Origin: Rhabditophanes sp. KR3021 | Lineage: Eukaryota > Nematoda > Chromadorea > Rhabditida > Alloionematidae | DNA: 64,000 nucleotides | Assembly (NCBI GenBank): GCA_963281155.1 | Contig: CAUJLY010000004.1 | Location: 2,542,001 to 2,606,000, forward strand | Direction of reading: 5' to 3' | In this document: piece by piece, positions 47,501 through 58,528 of the stretch | Layout: every line of letters starts with the position of its first letter | Position numbering within the stretch: position 1 is the stretch's first letter | Program-made: the position numbers and the translations under genes | Notes under the pieces: generated by a model | Databases searched by the model: none | What the model was told of the DNA's origin: nothing | Seen by the model: only the letters and a program-made list of their open reading frames with translations

Positions 47501-49332
47501 AATTCACCCTATTGGTTCAGGAATCATGGTGTGGTACCAAAAGTTTGAGTATGCCATCGCTCATTGGTTCCAAAAAGCTGCCGAACACGTCTTTGGTTGC
47601 GTCCTGTGTGCGCCAGGATGTTTTTCGATGTTCAGAGCATCTGCATTAATGGATGATAACATTATGCACAAATACACCAAAGTTGCCACAGAAGCTAGAC
47701 ACTACGTTCAATACGATCAAGGTGAAGATCGTTGGCTGTCAACATTGCTACTGAAGAAAGGTTACCGTATCGAGTACGTTGCTTCTTCGGACGCTGAGAC
47801 GTATGCGCCTGAAGGATTCGAGGAATTCTTCAACCAAAGGCGTCGCTGGACCCCATCATCTATAGCTAATACTGTTGATTTGCTGGTGGATTACAAAGTT
47901 GCCGTCAAAAACAACAATAGTATCTCAAATCTGTACATTTTTTATCAGATGATTGTAATCGGGTTCTCTATGTTTGGACCAGCCATCATTTTCACTATGT
48001 TGGTGTTTGCTCAGACCGCTGCCTTCGGCATTAGTTCTGATAAGATGATCATGTGGAATGCAACTCCCATCGTTGCCTTTATTGCCTGCTGCTTCTTGTA
48101 TGAATCGTCTACGCAACTCAAATTCGCAAAAGCGGCTTCAATTGCGTATGCCTTCGTGATGCTTTCTGTTATGGTTGCTACCACTTCCCAAATTGTTCTG
48201 GAAACCATATTTTCACCAACCTCAATGTTCGTCGTTAATATGGTTGTGATCTTCCTGTTTGCTGCAGCTATACATCCTAAGGAATTCACAAATATCATGT
48301 ATGGGTCAATATTCTTCCTCATGATTCCTTCAACATACATCTTCCTAGCTTTGTACTCATTGATTAATCTTAATGTTATTAATTGGGGTACTCGTGAAGC
48401 TATTGCTAAGGCGACTGGCAATGAGGACAAATTCAAGTCCCCAGTCAACAAATTCTTAACCAGTTGTGTCGAAAAAACAAGGTTGGACAAATTCTGGAAA
48501 TGGTGCAAATCTTTTAATGGCCGTAAAAACGAAGAGTTAGAAGAAGTTCGTGCAGCTCTGAAAAGATTAGAAGAAAGAATTGAACCATCCAATGAGGTCA
48601 TTGATATGGACGGCGACCATCATATTAACGACTCAGCCACTGAGTCTAAAGAAGCTGATGAAATTGAAGAATTGGTGTACAGAGATGACATGTGGATGAA
48701 TTGTGAAAATGTATGCGAGTGCACAAAAGGAGTGCTTGAAGAGTCGGAAGAGACGTTCTGGAATGATCTTATTGAAAAGTACCTGACTCCATTCAGAACA
48801 ACGAAGCAAGAAAATCAAGAAGCGGCAGACGCACTAGTTGGATTGAGAAATAAGGTTTCCTTCACCATCATTATTCTAAATGGTCTGTTGGTGTTAGCTG
48901 TGTATTTGCTTCAAAAGCATAAGAATGTTCTATCAATGGAATGGGTCCCATTCAGTAAGTTTTAACAAAATTTCAAATTGTTTATTTAATCATTCATTTT
49001 TAGAAGGGTTTGAGTGGACCAAAATGAATGATGAAACGGGTCAATTTGAAGCCACCCAAGAAGCCTTGAAAATAGATCCTCTCGGCATGATCATCATCGT
49101 CTTCCTTATGGGTATTCTGATAGTTCAGACGTTAGGGATGATAATCCATCGTTTCAACACGCTTATTGAATCTCTGAATGAAGTGGCTGACCTTGAAAAC
49201 GAATTCCTCTACCAAAAGGAACAAGAAATCGACTGTGATGAGATCATAGAAATAGCCCAAAGCATGCTTAACACCATTGACTACACAACAGCTCATGGTG
49301 CTGGTGGATACCGGAGACCGACAATTAAATAA
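44543..49332 (+). CDS. Chitin synthase
   Basis: Membrane glycosyltransferase (GT2) that polymerises N-acetylglucosamine, in nematodes for eggshell or pharyngeal cuticle. Exons 44543-44668, 44714-46457, 47218-48954 and 49004-49332 give 1,311 residues. About eight N-terminal membrane segments precede the catalytic region, which contains YACATMWHETMNEM, the donor-site LAMDGDSKF, GCACGRIHPIGSG, the catalytic EDRW at residues 793-796 and the product-binding QRRRW at 830-834 (FFNQRRRWTPSSIAN). Five further membrane segments follow, then WGTREA, a coiled coil (NEELEEVRAALKRLEERIE), and two final membrane segments. All motifs are intact. The 760-nt intron 2 (46458-47217) contains decayed coding-like pieces. 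A further 5' exon cannot be excluded, although the chosen start MVELGRQEDVGRWDVFKSYP fits. Confidence 0.94.
46600..47090. pseudogene. Unidentified remnants inside the chitin synthase intron
   Basis: Plus-strand ORF 46602-46826 encodes a 74-codon stretch containing LKYLGNDLTNLLFCSYKF and IIPFLVSNPWFMRPND. On the minus strand, 47055-46850 encodes YYPRVLDIVGN and NESKATAELSNRSG in one frame and VISIETTAAESLKERIYDG with FGKTELQKRF in another. Neither was recognised. Both look like broken coding sequence within an otherwise short-intron gene. Confidence 0.25.
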
Positions 49333-49491
49333 ATAATTATATAAATATCCTTATTAATCAACTACCAAGAAAAACTATTTCTATTATAAATATGCCTTTT
49401 AATTAAAAATTAATTTGTTTTTTGTTTATAGTCGTTGCCTCGATTCATATTTTACACGTGCCACATTCTTATACCCTTCATAATTTTCAGA

Positions 49492-49500
49492 TCTTGCAAC
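49492..49500 (+). promoter_or_regulatory. Probable trans-splice or 5' UTR acceptor of the atlastin mRNA
   Basis: TAATTTTCAG ends at 49490, ten bases before the atlastin ATG. No upstream coding exon in frame is needed, so a spliced leader (or a 5' UTR exon) probably joins here. The same arrangement precedes the glutathione synthetase start (TTTGTTTCAG ending at 58525) and the cytidylyltransferase start. Confidence 0.4.
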
Positions 49501-51418
49501 ATGGATAATCTAGATTCTGATAAGGAAAACATGGGCCAATCTAAGCCTTCTCTCGATAAGGCCGTTATCAATGATATCATGAAAAAAGCTGTGCGAGAAA
49601 TCTCTGATGAGACAGAAGTTAGGGCTATTCCTAAGGTTGAAATGGAGTCTTTGTTGAATAAGGAGGCTGGGTCTTTTGTAAAAGATGGATTTGTCTGTGA
49701 CGTAAATAATACTGGTCATGAAAACAAGCCCTTGTCAAAGTTAGAAATTAAATTGGAGAGAGATAATGTTGATAGTTTGATAAGTGAAGAAGAAAATAGC
49801 GTGGTCAAAGCCATCAGTATTGTCCAGCCAGTTGGCATTAACAATTACATGTTAAACTTACCTGAATTAGAAAAGCTTTTGTTGGATGAAAGATGTGTTG
49901 GGAAAAAAGTAATGTACCATAGCTTATATGGATAGTTTAATAATATTTGTTTAGGTCAGTGTTGTATCAATCGCTGGGAGTTATAGAAAAGGAAAGTCTT
50001 TTATCCTAAACTTCTTCCTTAGGTATCTAAATGGGAACACAGATGGGGAAGTTGGTGAAAATTGGATGGATGTTGGGGAAAAAGTGGAAGGGTTCTCTTG
50101 GAGAGGTGGTTCAGAAAGAGATACTACTGGAATTATGATTTGGGGCGAACCCTTCTTCTTAAAGGACAAAAATGGAGAAGATGTAGTGGTGATTTTGATG
50201 GATACCCAAGGGGCCTTTGACAACAAAAGTACAGTCAAGGACAACGCGACTATCTTTGCTTTGTCGACCATGCTCGCATCGCTTCAAATATTCAATATTT
50301 CTCAAAATATCCAAGAAGACGACCTCCAACACCTCCAACTCTTCACGGAATATGGGAGACTTGCTTTGGCCGATTCTGATGCTAAGCCTTTTCAAGCTTT
50401 AAACTTCTTGGTTCGTGATTGGAGTTACCCTTACGAATTTGAGTATGGTTTCAATGGTGGTCGCCGCATATTAAAGAACAGATTGGACATTGACCCATGT
50501 CACCACTCATCCCTCCAATCTTTGCGAGAGCATATTCAAAATTGTTTTGAAAAGTTGGAATGTTTCTTGATGCCTCATCCTGGATTAACCGTCAGTTCCA
50601 ATCCAAACTTCACGGGGAAATTGGATGAAATGGAAAAGGAATTTAGGATGAACTTACAAACATTCGTGGAGCATACTTTTGATCAGAACAATTTGGTTCC
50701 AAAAAGCATTAATGGGTGTGACTTGACTTGTGGTGACCTATTCGAATACTTTAAATCTTATGTGACCATCTTTCAAGGTGAAGAACTTCCTGAACCAAAG
50801 AGTATGTTACTCGCAACTGCTGAAGCTAACAATTATGCTGCTGTCTGCCATGCCAAACATTTGTATATCAAGGCAATGGAAGAACTCTGTGGTGGTGGAA
50901 AGCCTTACATGCAAAGTGCCGAGCTTGAAAAACGCCATGAGATGATCAGAGAATCAGCTCTAGAGTCCTTCAAGAATGCTAAGAAAATGGGTGGATTGGA
51001 GTATTCCAATAATTTCTTAAGTAATCTTGAAAACGATTTAGAAGAGCAGTGGGCATCCTTTGTGAAGAACAATGCATCTAAGAATCTCTTCAAATCTATG
51101 AAGACACCCACTGTTCTCGTTGCTACGCTAATTGTAATGTATGTATTGCATGAGTTAGCTCAAATCATCGGACTTGAACTATTCGCATCATTGCTGTCAA
51201 CTCTACTTCTTTCGACCATCATTACCATCTGTGCTTGGACGTATATCAGATACAGTGGGAAGTTCATTGAAATTGGGCAGCTTATTGATGATGGTGTTTT
51301 GTGGCTTTGGGTTAATTTCCTTTCTCCCATGTCAAAACAAGGAATTTCAAGTGCAACTCAGTTTACAGTAAAGTTAAATACCAACTCTATGACCTCGGTT
51401 CATAACAAAAATGAGTGA
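49501..51418 (+). CDS. Atlastin, ER membrane-fusion GTPase
   Basis: Dynamin-superfamily GTPase that fuses ER tubules. Exons 49501-49908 and 49955-51418 give 623 residues. The P-loop is GSYRKGKSF, immediately after the exon junction (ERCVGKKVSVVSIAG); G2 lies in FSWRGGSERDTTGIMIW, G3 is LMDTQGAFDN and G4 is LVRDWSYPYEF. The three-helix bundle follows (EELPEPKSMLLATAEANN, KMGGLEYSNNFL). Two closely spaced membrane segments lie near residues 520-565 (VLVATLIVMYVLHELAQIIG and LLSTLLLSTIITICAWTYIR), then a short amphipathic tail. The N-terminal 110 residues are an acidic extension not seen in short atlastins. Everything needed for activity is intact. Confidence 0.95.
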
Positions 51419-51781
51419 TATTGGTCTTAATTATATAAATTCTATTGATAAAGTGTATATTTAAATATTTATTTTATTACCTCATTTTTACTAAATATAA
51501 GCCAATCCAATAATTACCCTGACAATTTATTTATTATTTTTACATAGTTACTTTGGTGATCATCTTTTATTCGAACCACAAAAACAATTCAACATTTGAT
51601 TATGCTTCTCATTTAAAATCTTTTTAACCAACTTGTAATGTTGGCGAAACGTCTTTTTAATCCTCGTAGGAACCACTCGATTCCCCCAAAAAAGACATTG
51701 TGTTCAAAACCTTTGTGGGTATAATATTTAGACACACATAAATATTTAACAGTGTTATTATCATATGATATTGTTCACAAA
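51419..51781. other. Intergenic between atlastin and OGG1
   Basis: 363 AT-rich bases; no gene seen. It must hold the atlastin 3' end and the OGG1 promoter. Confidence 0.4.
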
Positions 51782-52750
51782 ATGCCGAAAATTAATATTG
51801 GTAAAAATGTGTTGAATTTGGAAATAACTCTCTTCAATGGACAAGTAAGTTCAGTTTTCTTGATTTAAGTCTTATTTAACATAATCAAGTCTTTTAGATG
51901 GCAAAAGGTACAAAGGAACGACAAAACTTATTTTTACGGTGTTGCCCGAGATCGTGTTTGGAAACTATGGAGAGAAAATGACAATGAAATAGAGTATAAT
52001 GTTCTCCATTCCTTTGTCAAAACTACTGAAGACAAAAATAGAAGCGTCTTCACAGATTACTTTAGTTTGGATGTCAATGTTAGTGATGTAATATCTAAAT
52101 GGAATGAGGATAAGTACTTTAACAAAATTTACGAACAACATCCCCATTTAATGGGTATACGGATTTTGAATCAGTCTTTATTTGAAACTATTATCTCATT
52201 CATTTGTTCGGCAAACAATAACGTTTCTAGAATTTCAAAAATGGTCGAGAAAATTTGCGAGTTGTATGGTGAGGGTATTAAATGCGAAAATAACATGATC
52301 TTTTACTCAATTCCCTGTGTTACCAAATTAGCCAAAATTAATGGTTTGGAGGAAACTTTGAGAGATAATATGTTTGGGTACCGAGCAAAGTATCTCTTTA
52401 ATACTTTTAAAAGAATTGATAAGTTAGGAGGCAACAAACATTTGGAAACAATTCAATCTCAAGATCTTGAAGATGCCAGAGCTTCTTTACTGGCAATGCA
52501 AGGAATAGGACGTAAAGTCGCTGATTGCATTCTCCTCATGGGTCTTCGTCATTACCAAGTAGTCCCATGCGACATTCACGTTAAAAGATTGGTTAAAAAC
52601 AATTATCTTCCCAAATTGGATGAGAAGAAGTTTTCAAAAGGAGATATTGTAGTCGTTCAAAATCTATTCAATGAAAAATTCGAAAATTACTCTGGTTGGG
52701 TACAATCTATTTTATTCACGGTTCAGTTGCAAAAATTAATTATCAAATGA
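51782..52750 (+). CDS. 8-oxoguanine DNA glycosylase (OGG1)
   Basis: Base-excision repair glycosylase that removes 8-oxoguanine opposite cytosine and nicks the strand. Exons 51782-51844 and 51890-52750 give 307 residues. The junction (donor CAA|GTAAGT, acceptor ATAATCAAG) restores the family's FNGQSFRWQKV; a later acceptor-like TTTTAG would lose it. Other signs: LFETIISFICSANNNVSRI, FGYRAKYL, and the helix-hairpin-helix/GPD block GIGRKVADCILLMGL followed by VPCDIHV, which supply the catalytic Lys and Asp. The C-terminal YSGWVQSILFTVQL also matches. All catalytic residues are intact. No targeting sequence is evident. The gene is notable because C. elegans is reported to lack OGG1. Confidence 0.93.
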
Positions 52751-52793
52751 ATGAAAATAATTAAATGAATAAACTAAATAAATAAATGTGTAA

Positions 52794-53869
52794 TTAAATA
52801 TAGGTAATTGGCTCTTTGCAATTCGTTACATCTAATCCTAATCCAGAAGAGTATAAGATAGGAAGTGTTGGGTGAAACTTAAAATCAAGAATATTGTCCA
52901 CATGCCTTGTTTGAATGAAATTGACGGTTGATTTATCTTCTTCTTGACTCAAATCTAACTTCTTCATTAGAAAATCAACACTATATTTTGAGCAAAAGTT
53001 AAATTTATTCCCACTATTTTCAGTCTCGACCGCAAACAATGGAATATTTACTAATGTTTCCAAAGTCTCAAGTTTACCCTTTTTGTTGTCTTTTTCCGAC
53101 ACTGCATTTTTAAAGTTGTCAGTTTGCAATGTAAAATGTTGAATTCTATTCTTGGTTCTAAGATCAAAAATATTATAATGTCCTTCTTGATTGCCCACAA
53201 AAATGAAATTATTGCTAATTTCAATTTGACTATTTTTACTTGCCAAACTTTGCTGATAATCTTCCCCAAATTGACCAGTATCAGGTTCTCTGATATCCTT
53301 TCTGAGTAAATAACCTTCGCAAGTAATGGAATAAATTACATTTTTATTAGAACCACTCCATATAATGTCAAGACCATTATTACATACGAAATTATGTAAA
53401 ACAGCTCCTTTTTCGATATCAAATACATGAACGGTGTTTTTTAATAAGCAACCCAATAAATGAGATCCTTCCGCGTGTGTATTCCAGGACATTTCAATAC
53501 AATTATCTAATAATATACTCGAGTCTACGTAATAACCTTCTGTTGTAAAAAACATCAATACTGAGTTGTGGTTAGTCCGATTTACTAATAATCCTTGTAT
53601 AGTTCCGTCTACAGGATATAATTCGATTTGTTTTATAAAATCTCCTTTTTGCAAATGTTTGTTCACATAAATTTGGCCATTAAAGGATTTATTAAAATCC
53701 GATAACGTATCTTCGATATTGGTTGTGCCAACATGACTAACGGACGGAATGTTTGTGGAATATTCCAGTCTAAACACACATCAAATAAAAGTATCGCATA
53801 TAACGCCTACCTGTCAGGGGTTTGTCTATTTATAGCAATTGACGTTATTGCAGTTTTACAATACTCCAT
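52794..53869 (-). CDS. WD40-type beta-propeller protein, unidentified
   Basis: Exons 53811-53869 and 52794-53769 (donor ACAG|GTAGGC, acceptor GTGTGTTTAG) give 344 residues. The first exon supplies the only reasonable start (MEYCKTAITSIAINRQTPDR). Blade-like repeats can be seen: GLLVNRTNHNSVLMFFTTEG, SHLLGCLLKNTVHVFDIEKG, VIYSITCEGYLLRKDIRE, FIFVGNQEGHYNIFDLRTK, and a last one, HVDNILDFKFHPTLPILYSS. There are about five clear repeats, so it may form an incomplete or divergent propeller. The specific family was not recognised. It is convergent with OGG1, whose stop is 43 bases away, and divergent from ING3. Confidence 0.65.
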
Positions 53870-54085
53870 TGATATTATACTTTCACCTTATTTAAAGCAT
53901 AATAAATTTATTTCGGTTAGTGTGTAAATCCTTTTAGGAAATCCCGGCACGATGAAAAAAACACATTACCAATAGTGTTAAAATGCATACATACGATTTG
54001 AATGTTGCAGTGATTCAAATCTTTTTTATTTAAACATTGCATTTAAACTCTTTTTTGCCTATATTCTGGTTAAAATAATATAATT
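53870..54085. promoter_or_regulatory. Divergent promoter region, WD40 protein / ING3
   Basis: 216 bases between divergent start codons; both promoters must lie here. No single element can be defined. Confidence 0.35.
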
Positions 54086-56110
54086 ATGCTGACTAATGAT
54101 ACAATGGAGGTTACAGAGGATCTGGCAAAAATGATCCAACATTTTCGTGAACTTTGCCAACGAGAAATCGCTTCTATTACTATTGATTACAATACTGATT
54201 ACTGCTCAAAAGTGGGTCTTGAATTCGTTACCGAATTTGCGGCTTTAGAACCTCTTCTAGATAGTTTAAATTTCTCACGCAATAAGTCTGAAGTATTGGA
54301 ATACATGAGTTCTTCAGATCAATTTGTTCGCAAGGTATTACCTGATGAATATTATGCTTCTATTCAAAGATGTAACGAATTGGCTGTAAATATTAACAAG
54401 CTACATCACCATATAGGAAAGGATCTATGTGATTTGTTTATGATTTTTAATAAAAAGCTAGTGGATATAAAAAACTTACCTCAACCTCAAATTATAGATC
54501 CTGTAGTATTGAATGAGCAAAACTCAAAAGCCTTAAAAATAATGAAACGAATGCATGATAAAGTTAAGGCCGTAGATCAGTTGTGTAAGGGCCAATTAAC
54601 GATAGTACAAAACCTGGATCCAGCAAGTAGGAAAGAACCTGAAGAAATAAGGAAAAGCACAAAGGGAAAGCAAACAAGAAACACAACTGCAGGTACTATA
54701 CACATTTATTAAATGGGTTTAAAAATTCAAACGTTAATCCGCGACTTTTTTAAATTAAAACAAGCATTACCATCCAAAAAGTCTTGGAAGATCAGTGCTG
54801 CGATCTCGACTTTTTTTCAGGAAACATTTGATAGGCGATTTGAAGGGATAGATTGCCAGAGTCACTGTTGGTATTCTCACCCCTCAAGTAGTCCATGAGG
54901 ATAGACTCGATATTTCCAGCAAGTTCCTCTGTAGCATAACGCCTGTACATGGCAATCATTTCTTGACCAGCATTGAAAACTTCATCCATGGTATTTTCCT
55001 TTTCAGTGCGCACCTTATCCAGTTTAACTACTTTGTTGTAGTCAGTCATTTGATCACTCATCCTCGTACTAATAAATGGCAGGCAATTTCGGGCCTCTGC
55101 TGATAAGAATTACTTTTCTGAAGAGTTGAGCAAACTCCAATTGAAACTCTTCCATTAACGGAAGACGTAAAAGCAAGGCTGTTTAAAAGTTTGCCCATAA
55201 TCGATGTTGTAGAATATTTACTTCTGTAATTAGTGATCACACTCATATTTTCTAATAAGAACGAAGACAATAGTCCATTACTCTTTTTCCGACGCCAGTA
55301 AGAAGTGTTATAAAATCTCCCCATCGTGTCTTTCGGTCATCAAATGTAGCATCAGGAGTAACTTGAGGTCTAGTAAACAGAGGGTCTAATCCCTTTTTCC
55401 TAGTGTCACGGTCCACTTTCTAGGGATTGTACTGGTGTATAGTGGTCTTAGTTTGAACAGTTATTAAAAAAACATAAAAGCTTATTTTGGTTTAAATTAC
55501 TAACATTCTTATTACAGGTAAGAGTTTAAACGTTGATTCCAATAGTTACTTACAAGAATCTACGAGCAAACCACCAGTAGACGAAGACATGCAAGATCAG
55601 GATAAGAGCAGTAAAAGCAATCGACGTTCAAATAAAAAGGCAGTGGCAAGTGGTGATGGATCTATTATCCAATCTCCAATAGGATCTCCTGATGATAAAG
55701 AACCATTATCACCAAAACAAACGAAAAAACGAGGAGGCGGAAGACCTCCAAACGCAAACAAGACCTCATCAACTAAACAGACGCCTGGAAAGTCTGATTC
55801 TAGTCCTCTTAAACGTGTTGGCAGTCGAAACAGAAAGACTATGGATCAAGGAACTATTGCTGAAATGAATGCTGGGCCAACGGAACCTCGATATTGTTAC
55901 TGTCATAGAGTGTCGTTTGGCGACATGATTGGCTGTGATAATGATGATTGTAGTCTAGAATGGTTTCACTTTAAATGTGTCGACATCAAAATCAAACCCA
56001 AGGGTAAGTGGTATTGTCCAGATTGCCGATCATCACCTGAAACGGCTAACTTACGAAATCCTAATATTACAACTCCGAACATCACCACTTCTGCTAACAC
56101 TCCTTCGTGA
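54086..56110 (+). CDS. ING family protein, ING3-like chromatin reader
   Basis: Subunit of NuA4/Tip60 histone acetyltransferase complexes; its PHD finger reads H3K4 trimethylation. Exons 54086-54692 and 55518-56110 give 399 residues (donor ACTGCAG|GTACTA, acceptor CTTATTACAG). The N-terminal ING helices begin [20 protein letters not shown] and run through [21 protein letters not shown] long basic, Ser-rich linker ([12 protein letters not shown], an AT-hook-like element) leads to the C4HC3 PHD finger at about residues 320-370: [35 protein letters not shown]. The polybasic stretch and tail are ordinary. The 825-nt intron holds a decayed gene on the opposite strand. ING3 is the likeliest member, from the N-terminal pattern. 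Confidence 0.88.
54792..55430 (-). pseudogene. Decayed helical-protein gene inside the ING3 intron
   Basis: Minus-strand segments in successive frames: [20 protein letters not shown] and [20 protein letters not shown] (about 55400-55250), [20 protein letters not shown] (about 55165-55100), and [20 protein letters not shown] followed by [20 protein letters not shown] (about 55045-54920). Two frame changes and internal stops show decay. The long charged heptad-like helices recall BAR-type domains, but this is only an impression and no family can be named. It is antisense to ING3. Confidence 0.35.
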
Positions 56111-56987
56111 GTTCAATTATCAGGATTAAGTGCATTGCTAATTCAATTATAGGAATTACCACTTCTTTTCTTTCATTTTGTACAAAATCAACTTTTACTT
56201 AATAAATAAATGAAATTCAACGATCAGTGATGCTGTTGCTTAAAATGTATTACCTTGTATTTAACTTATTTATCTCATTAATTAATGTAATTTTATGTCA
56301 TTATTTGTTAAATGGATTTATTGTATATTTATTTATTTCATAAATTGTTAACCAAAATCATGAACATTTAGTTACTTCACAAAAACATTGCAAATTCCTT
56401 TGAAAAATTACATACTAATTCGAGAAATTTATCTAGAATTGGACACGATACATTGTTATACAGAGATGTACCTGCTTTGCTATTCGTTGTTCTTGATACG
56501 GGAGTCATAATTTAGCAGTTAGAATTATAACATTTATAGGTTTCACGGAAAAACAATGCCAAACGAGCATTTTCTGTTAAATTGATGTACTTTCACATTG
56601 ACAATAATTTAGTCAACGTATAACTGTGGCAAAGTATAATGAAGTTAAAGAAATTTTTTAAAAGTAGGGAAACATATACTCAATGAAAAAATTGTCAACG
56701 AACAAAAGGAGATGACTGTGGACCTTATAATGCTTTATCCAAAGCTTATGCCAAACAACAAAAAAGTTAAAATTTAAAAAACAACGAAGCCAAAAAATTA
56801 CGTTTTTCGAATTTTTGTCGAAATAGGTACGTCTCAACCAAGTTAAGTGATGTAAATTACTTTATTTCAAAAAATACATGTTAAATAAAATATTAGTTAC
56901 CCATTGCAAATGTGGGATATTATAGAAATAATAAATTTTAAGTAAGTTCAATTATAGATAATAAATATACTTTCATGAATGCTTCTT
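56111..56987. other. Intergenic, no gene seen
   Basis: 877 AT-rich bases between ING3 (+) and the gene at 56988-57610 (-). It has several AATAAA-like signals near both ends, fitting two convergent 3' ends. A short GDDCGPYNALSKAYAKQQ reading near 56710 was not judged a gene. Confidence 0.4.
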
Positions 56988-57610
56988 TTAGATGACTTGG
57001 GCATTCATTAGGCGACTGTTTTGAGAGAAGAACAGCGAATTTAGATTTTTCTTCGATAACTGGATCGAGTAGCTTTCTTCTGTAATGTCAAGCTTTCCTC
57101 TTTTTAGACTCTTCAATGATAGTTTGAATCTGGTTAGAATTGTGTTGATCATATGCTCAATTAGAAACAATTGTTTAAATTGAGGATCTTTGTCAATAAC
57201 TACCACGTCTAAAACATACTTGATGTCATCGATTTTGGCATATACGGCTAAAATATGTTTTCTTTCATCAAAAGTTGGCCAGCATCTCGACTCAATATCA
57301 AAGGCAGTGCATGAATTAAGAATGTAAGTGATGACAGTCTGGATCTGGCTCTTTCTTACCATTGCTTCCTAGAAATAAGTCATCATAAAATTAGTCAAAA
57401 TAAAATTACCTTTTCATCATTAACGATCTTTGATATTGATATTGGTGATTTCCCAACTGGCACTATTACTTTCTTGAGTTTGAGTTGTTTCTTAGCGCAT
57501 ACTGGCAATATAGTTCCAGCTAAAGAATCGTGGTACTTGCTTCTTCTAACAGTTGAAACAGCGTTGCGGATTGTGTTAATTAGTTTAGTCATTTTAGTGT
57601 ATGATCTCAT
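56988..57610 (-). CDS. Unidentified protein, possibly mitochondrial
   Basis: Exons 57410-57610 and 56988-57368 (donor AAAAG|GTAATT, acceptor TTATTTCTAG) give 193 residues; a start at Met 57592 would remove six. The N-terminus MTKLINTIRNAVSTVRRSKY is basic and amphipathic, like a mitochondrial presequence. The rest has no recognised domain: KKQLKLKKVIVPVGKSPISI, VITYILNSCTAFDIESRCW, FDERKHILAVYAKIDDIKYV and a basic C-terminus. The correct phase across a 41-nt intron with good splice signals supports a real gene. Confidence 0.55.
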
Positions 57611-58528
57611 CTAATCCTTTTTGCCCTTATATATGCTCTCCAAATTGTGAACTTTGGTAAAACATCGCTACAAATAGGCAAATCATCTAAAACTGTACCA
57701 TCGCTTCACCATGTAAGACATCGTATTTGATTTAAACCTTTTCATTTTTTATCGGCAACTCGGTTTAAGATATGTACTTTGATATTGTGAAGTACTACCA
57801 TGTCTAATATGTGTACTATGCATTGTTTCCTAATCTTAGTGTATTATTTATTTTATATACTTGTGATTAATAGAATAAAGTAGACTGCCTTTGGTTTTGT
57901 TATTATGTCGGTGGATGTTCTTAAGGAACTAAGCGTTTCATTTTTATCCTCTTTTTTGGTAATGAAATTTATTAAAGTTTTGAAATGTAAACATTTGGAA
58001 CAAATTTGAAACAATCAAAATTCATTTTGTATCTTTTTTGTGTCGAATTTGTGGGTACAAAAATATAAAATTTAATATAATCCGACCATTGGCACATACA
58101 GATAAAAAGTCTCTGAACGACCTGATAGGAAACATTGGTGCATCATTACTAGCAACATTATACTTTCAAAAGGCGGATCGTAGAAGCATTATGCTTCCCA
58201 ATCAATTTGTTCACAATTATAAAGACTACTTTTCGTTTATCGGAAGGTAACATTTAAATATAGATGCTTTTATTATCACTAAAACTATTTTGTTGAAAAT
58301 GCATCCACTTTGTCTAAATAATATTTTACAAATGATATTGTATAAGTGAATGTTCATTTGTGTTTTGAGATACTAACTGCATGTTGCATTTGAATATTTA
58401 ATCTTAATACTTTAGTTTAAACACTTTCTTTAAAATATTTCGTTTAAATGCTTTAGTTTAGTGCTATATTTCATTATTTCACCCACTGTTACATTCTTAT
58501 TATAAGGTAATTTGGTTTGTTTCAGATC
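57611..58528. other. Intergenic region with a short unplaced ORF
   Basis: A plus-strand ORF at 58038-58250 encodes CRICGYKNIKFN and LNDLIGNIGASLLATLYFQK, and 57905-57958 could be a short exon (MSVDVLKELSVSFLSSFL) with a GTAATG donor. I could not join them in frame, and no family was recognised. The remainder is AT-rich and empty. Confidence 0.3.

Noticed and set aside
15373..49332. Mite, rotifer or crustacean origin, suggested by RdRP plus chitin synthase
   Set aside because: RdRPs and chitin synthases also occur in nematodes, and the Srt chemoreceptor and globin pair point to nematodes.
56690..56770. Ulp1/C48 protease remnant (GDDCGPYNALSK)
   Set aside because: Only one short motif, no His/Asp context and no long ORF; chance is likely.
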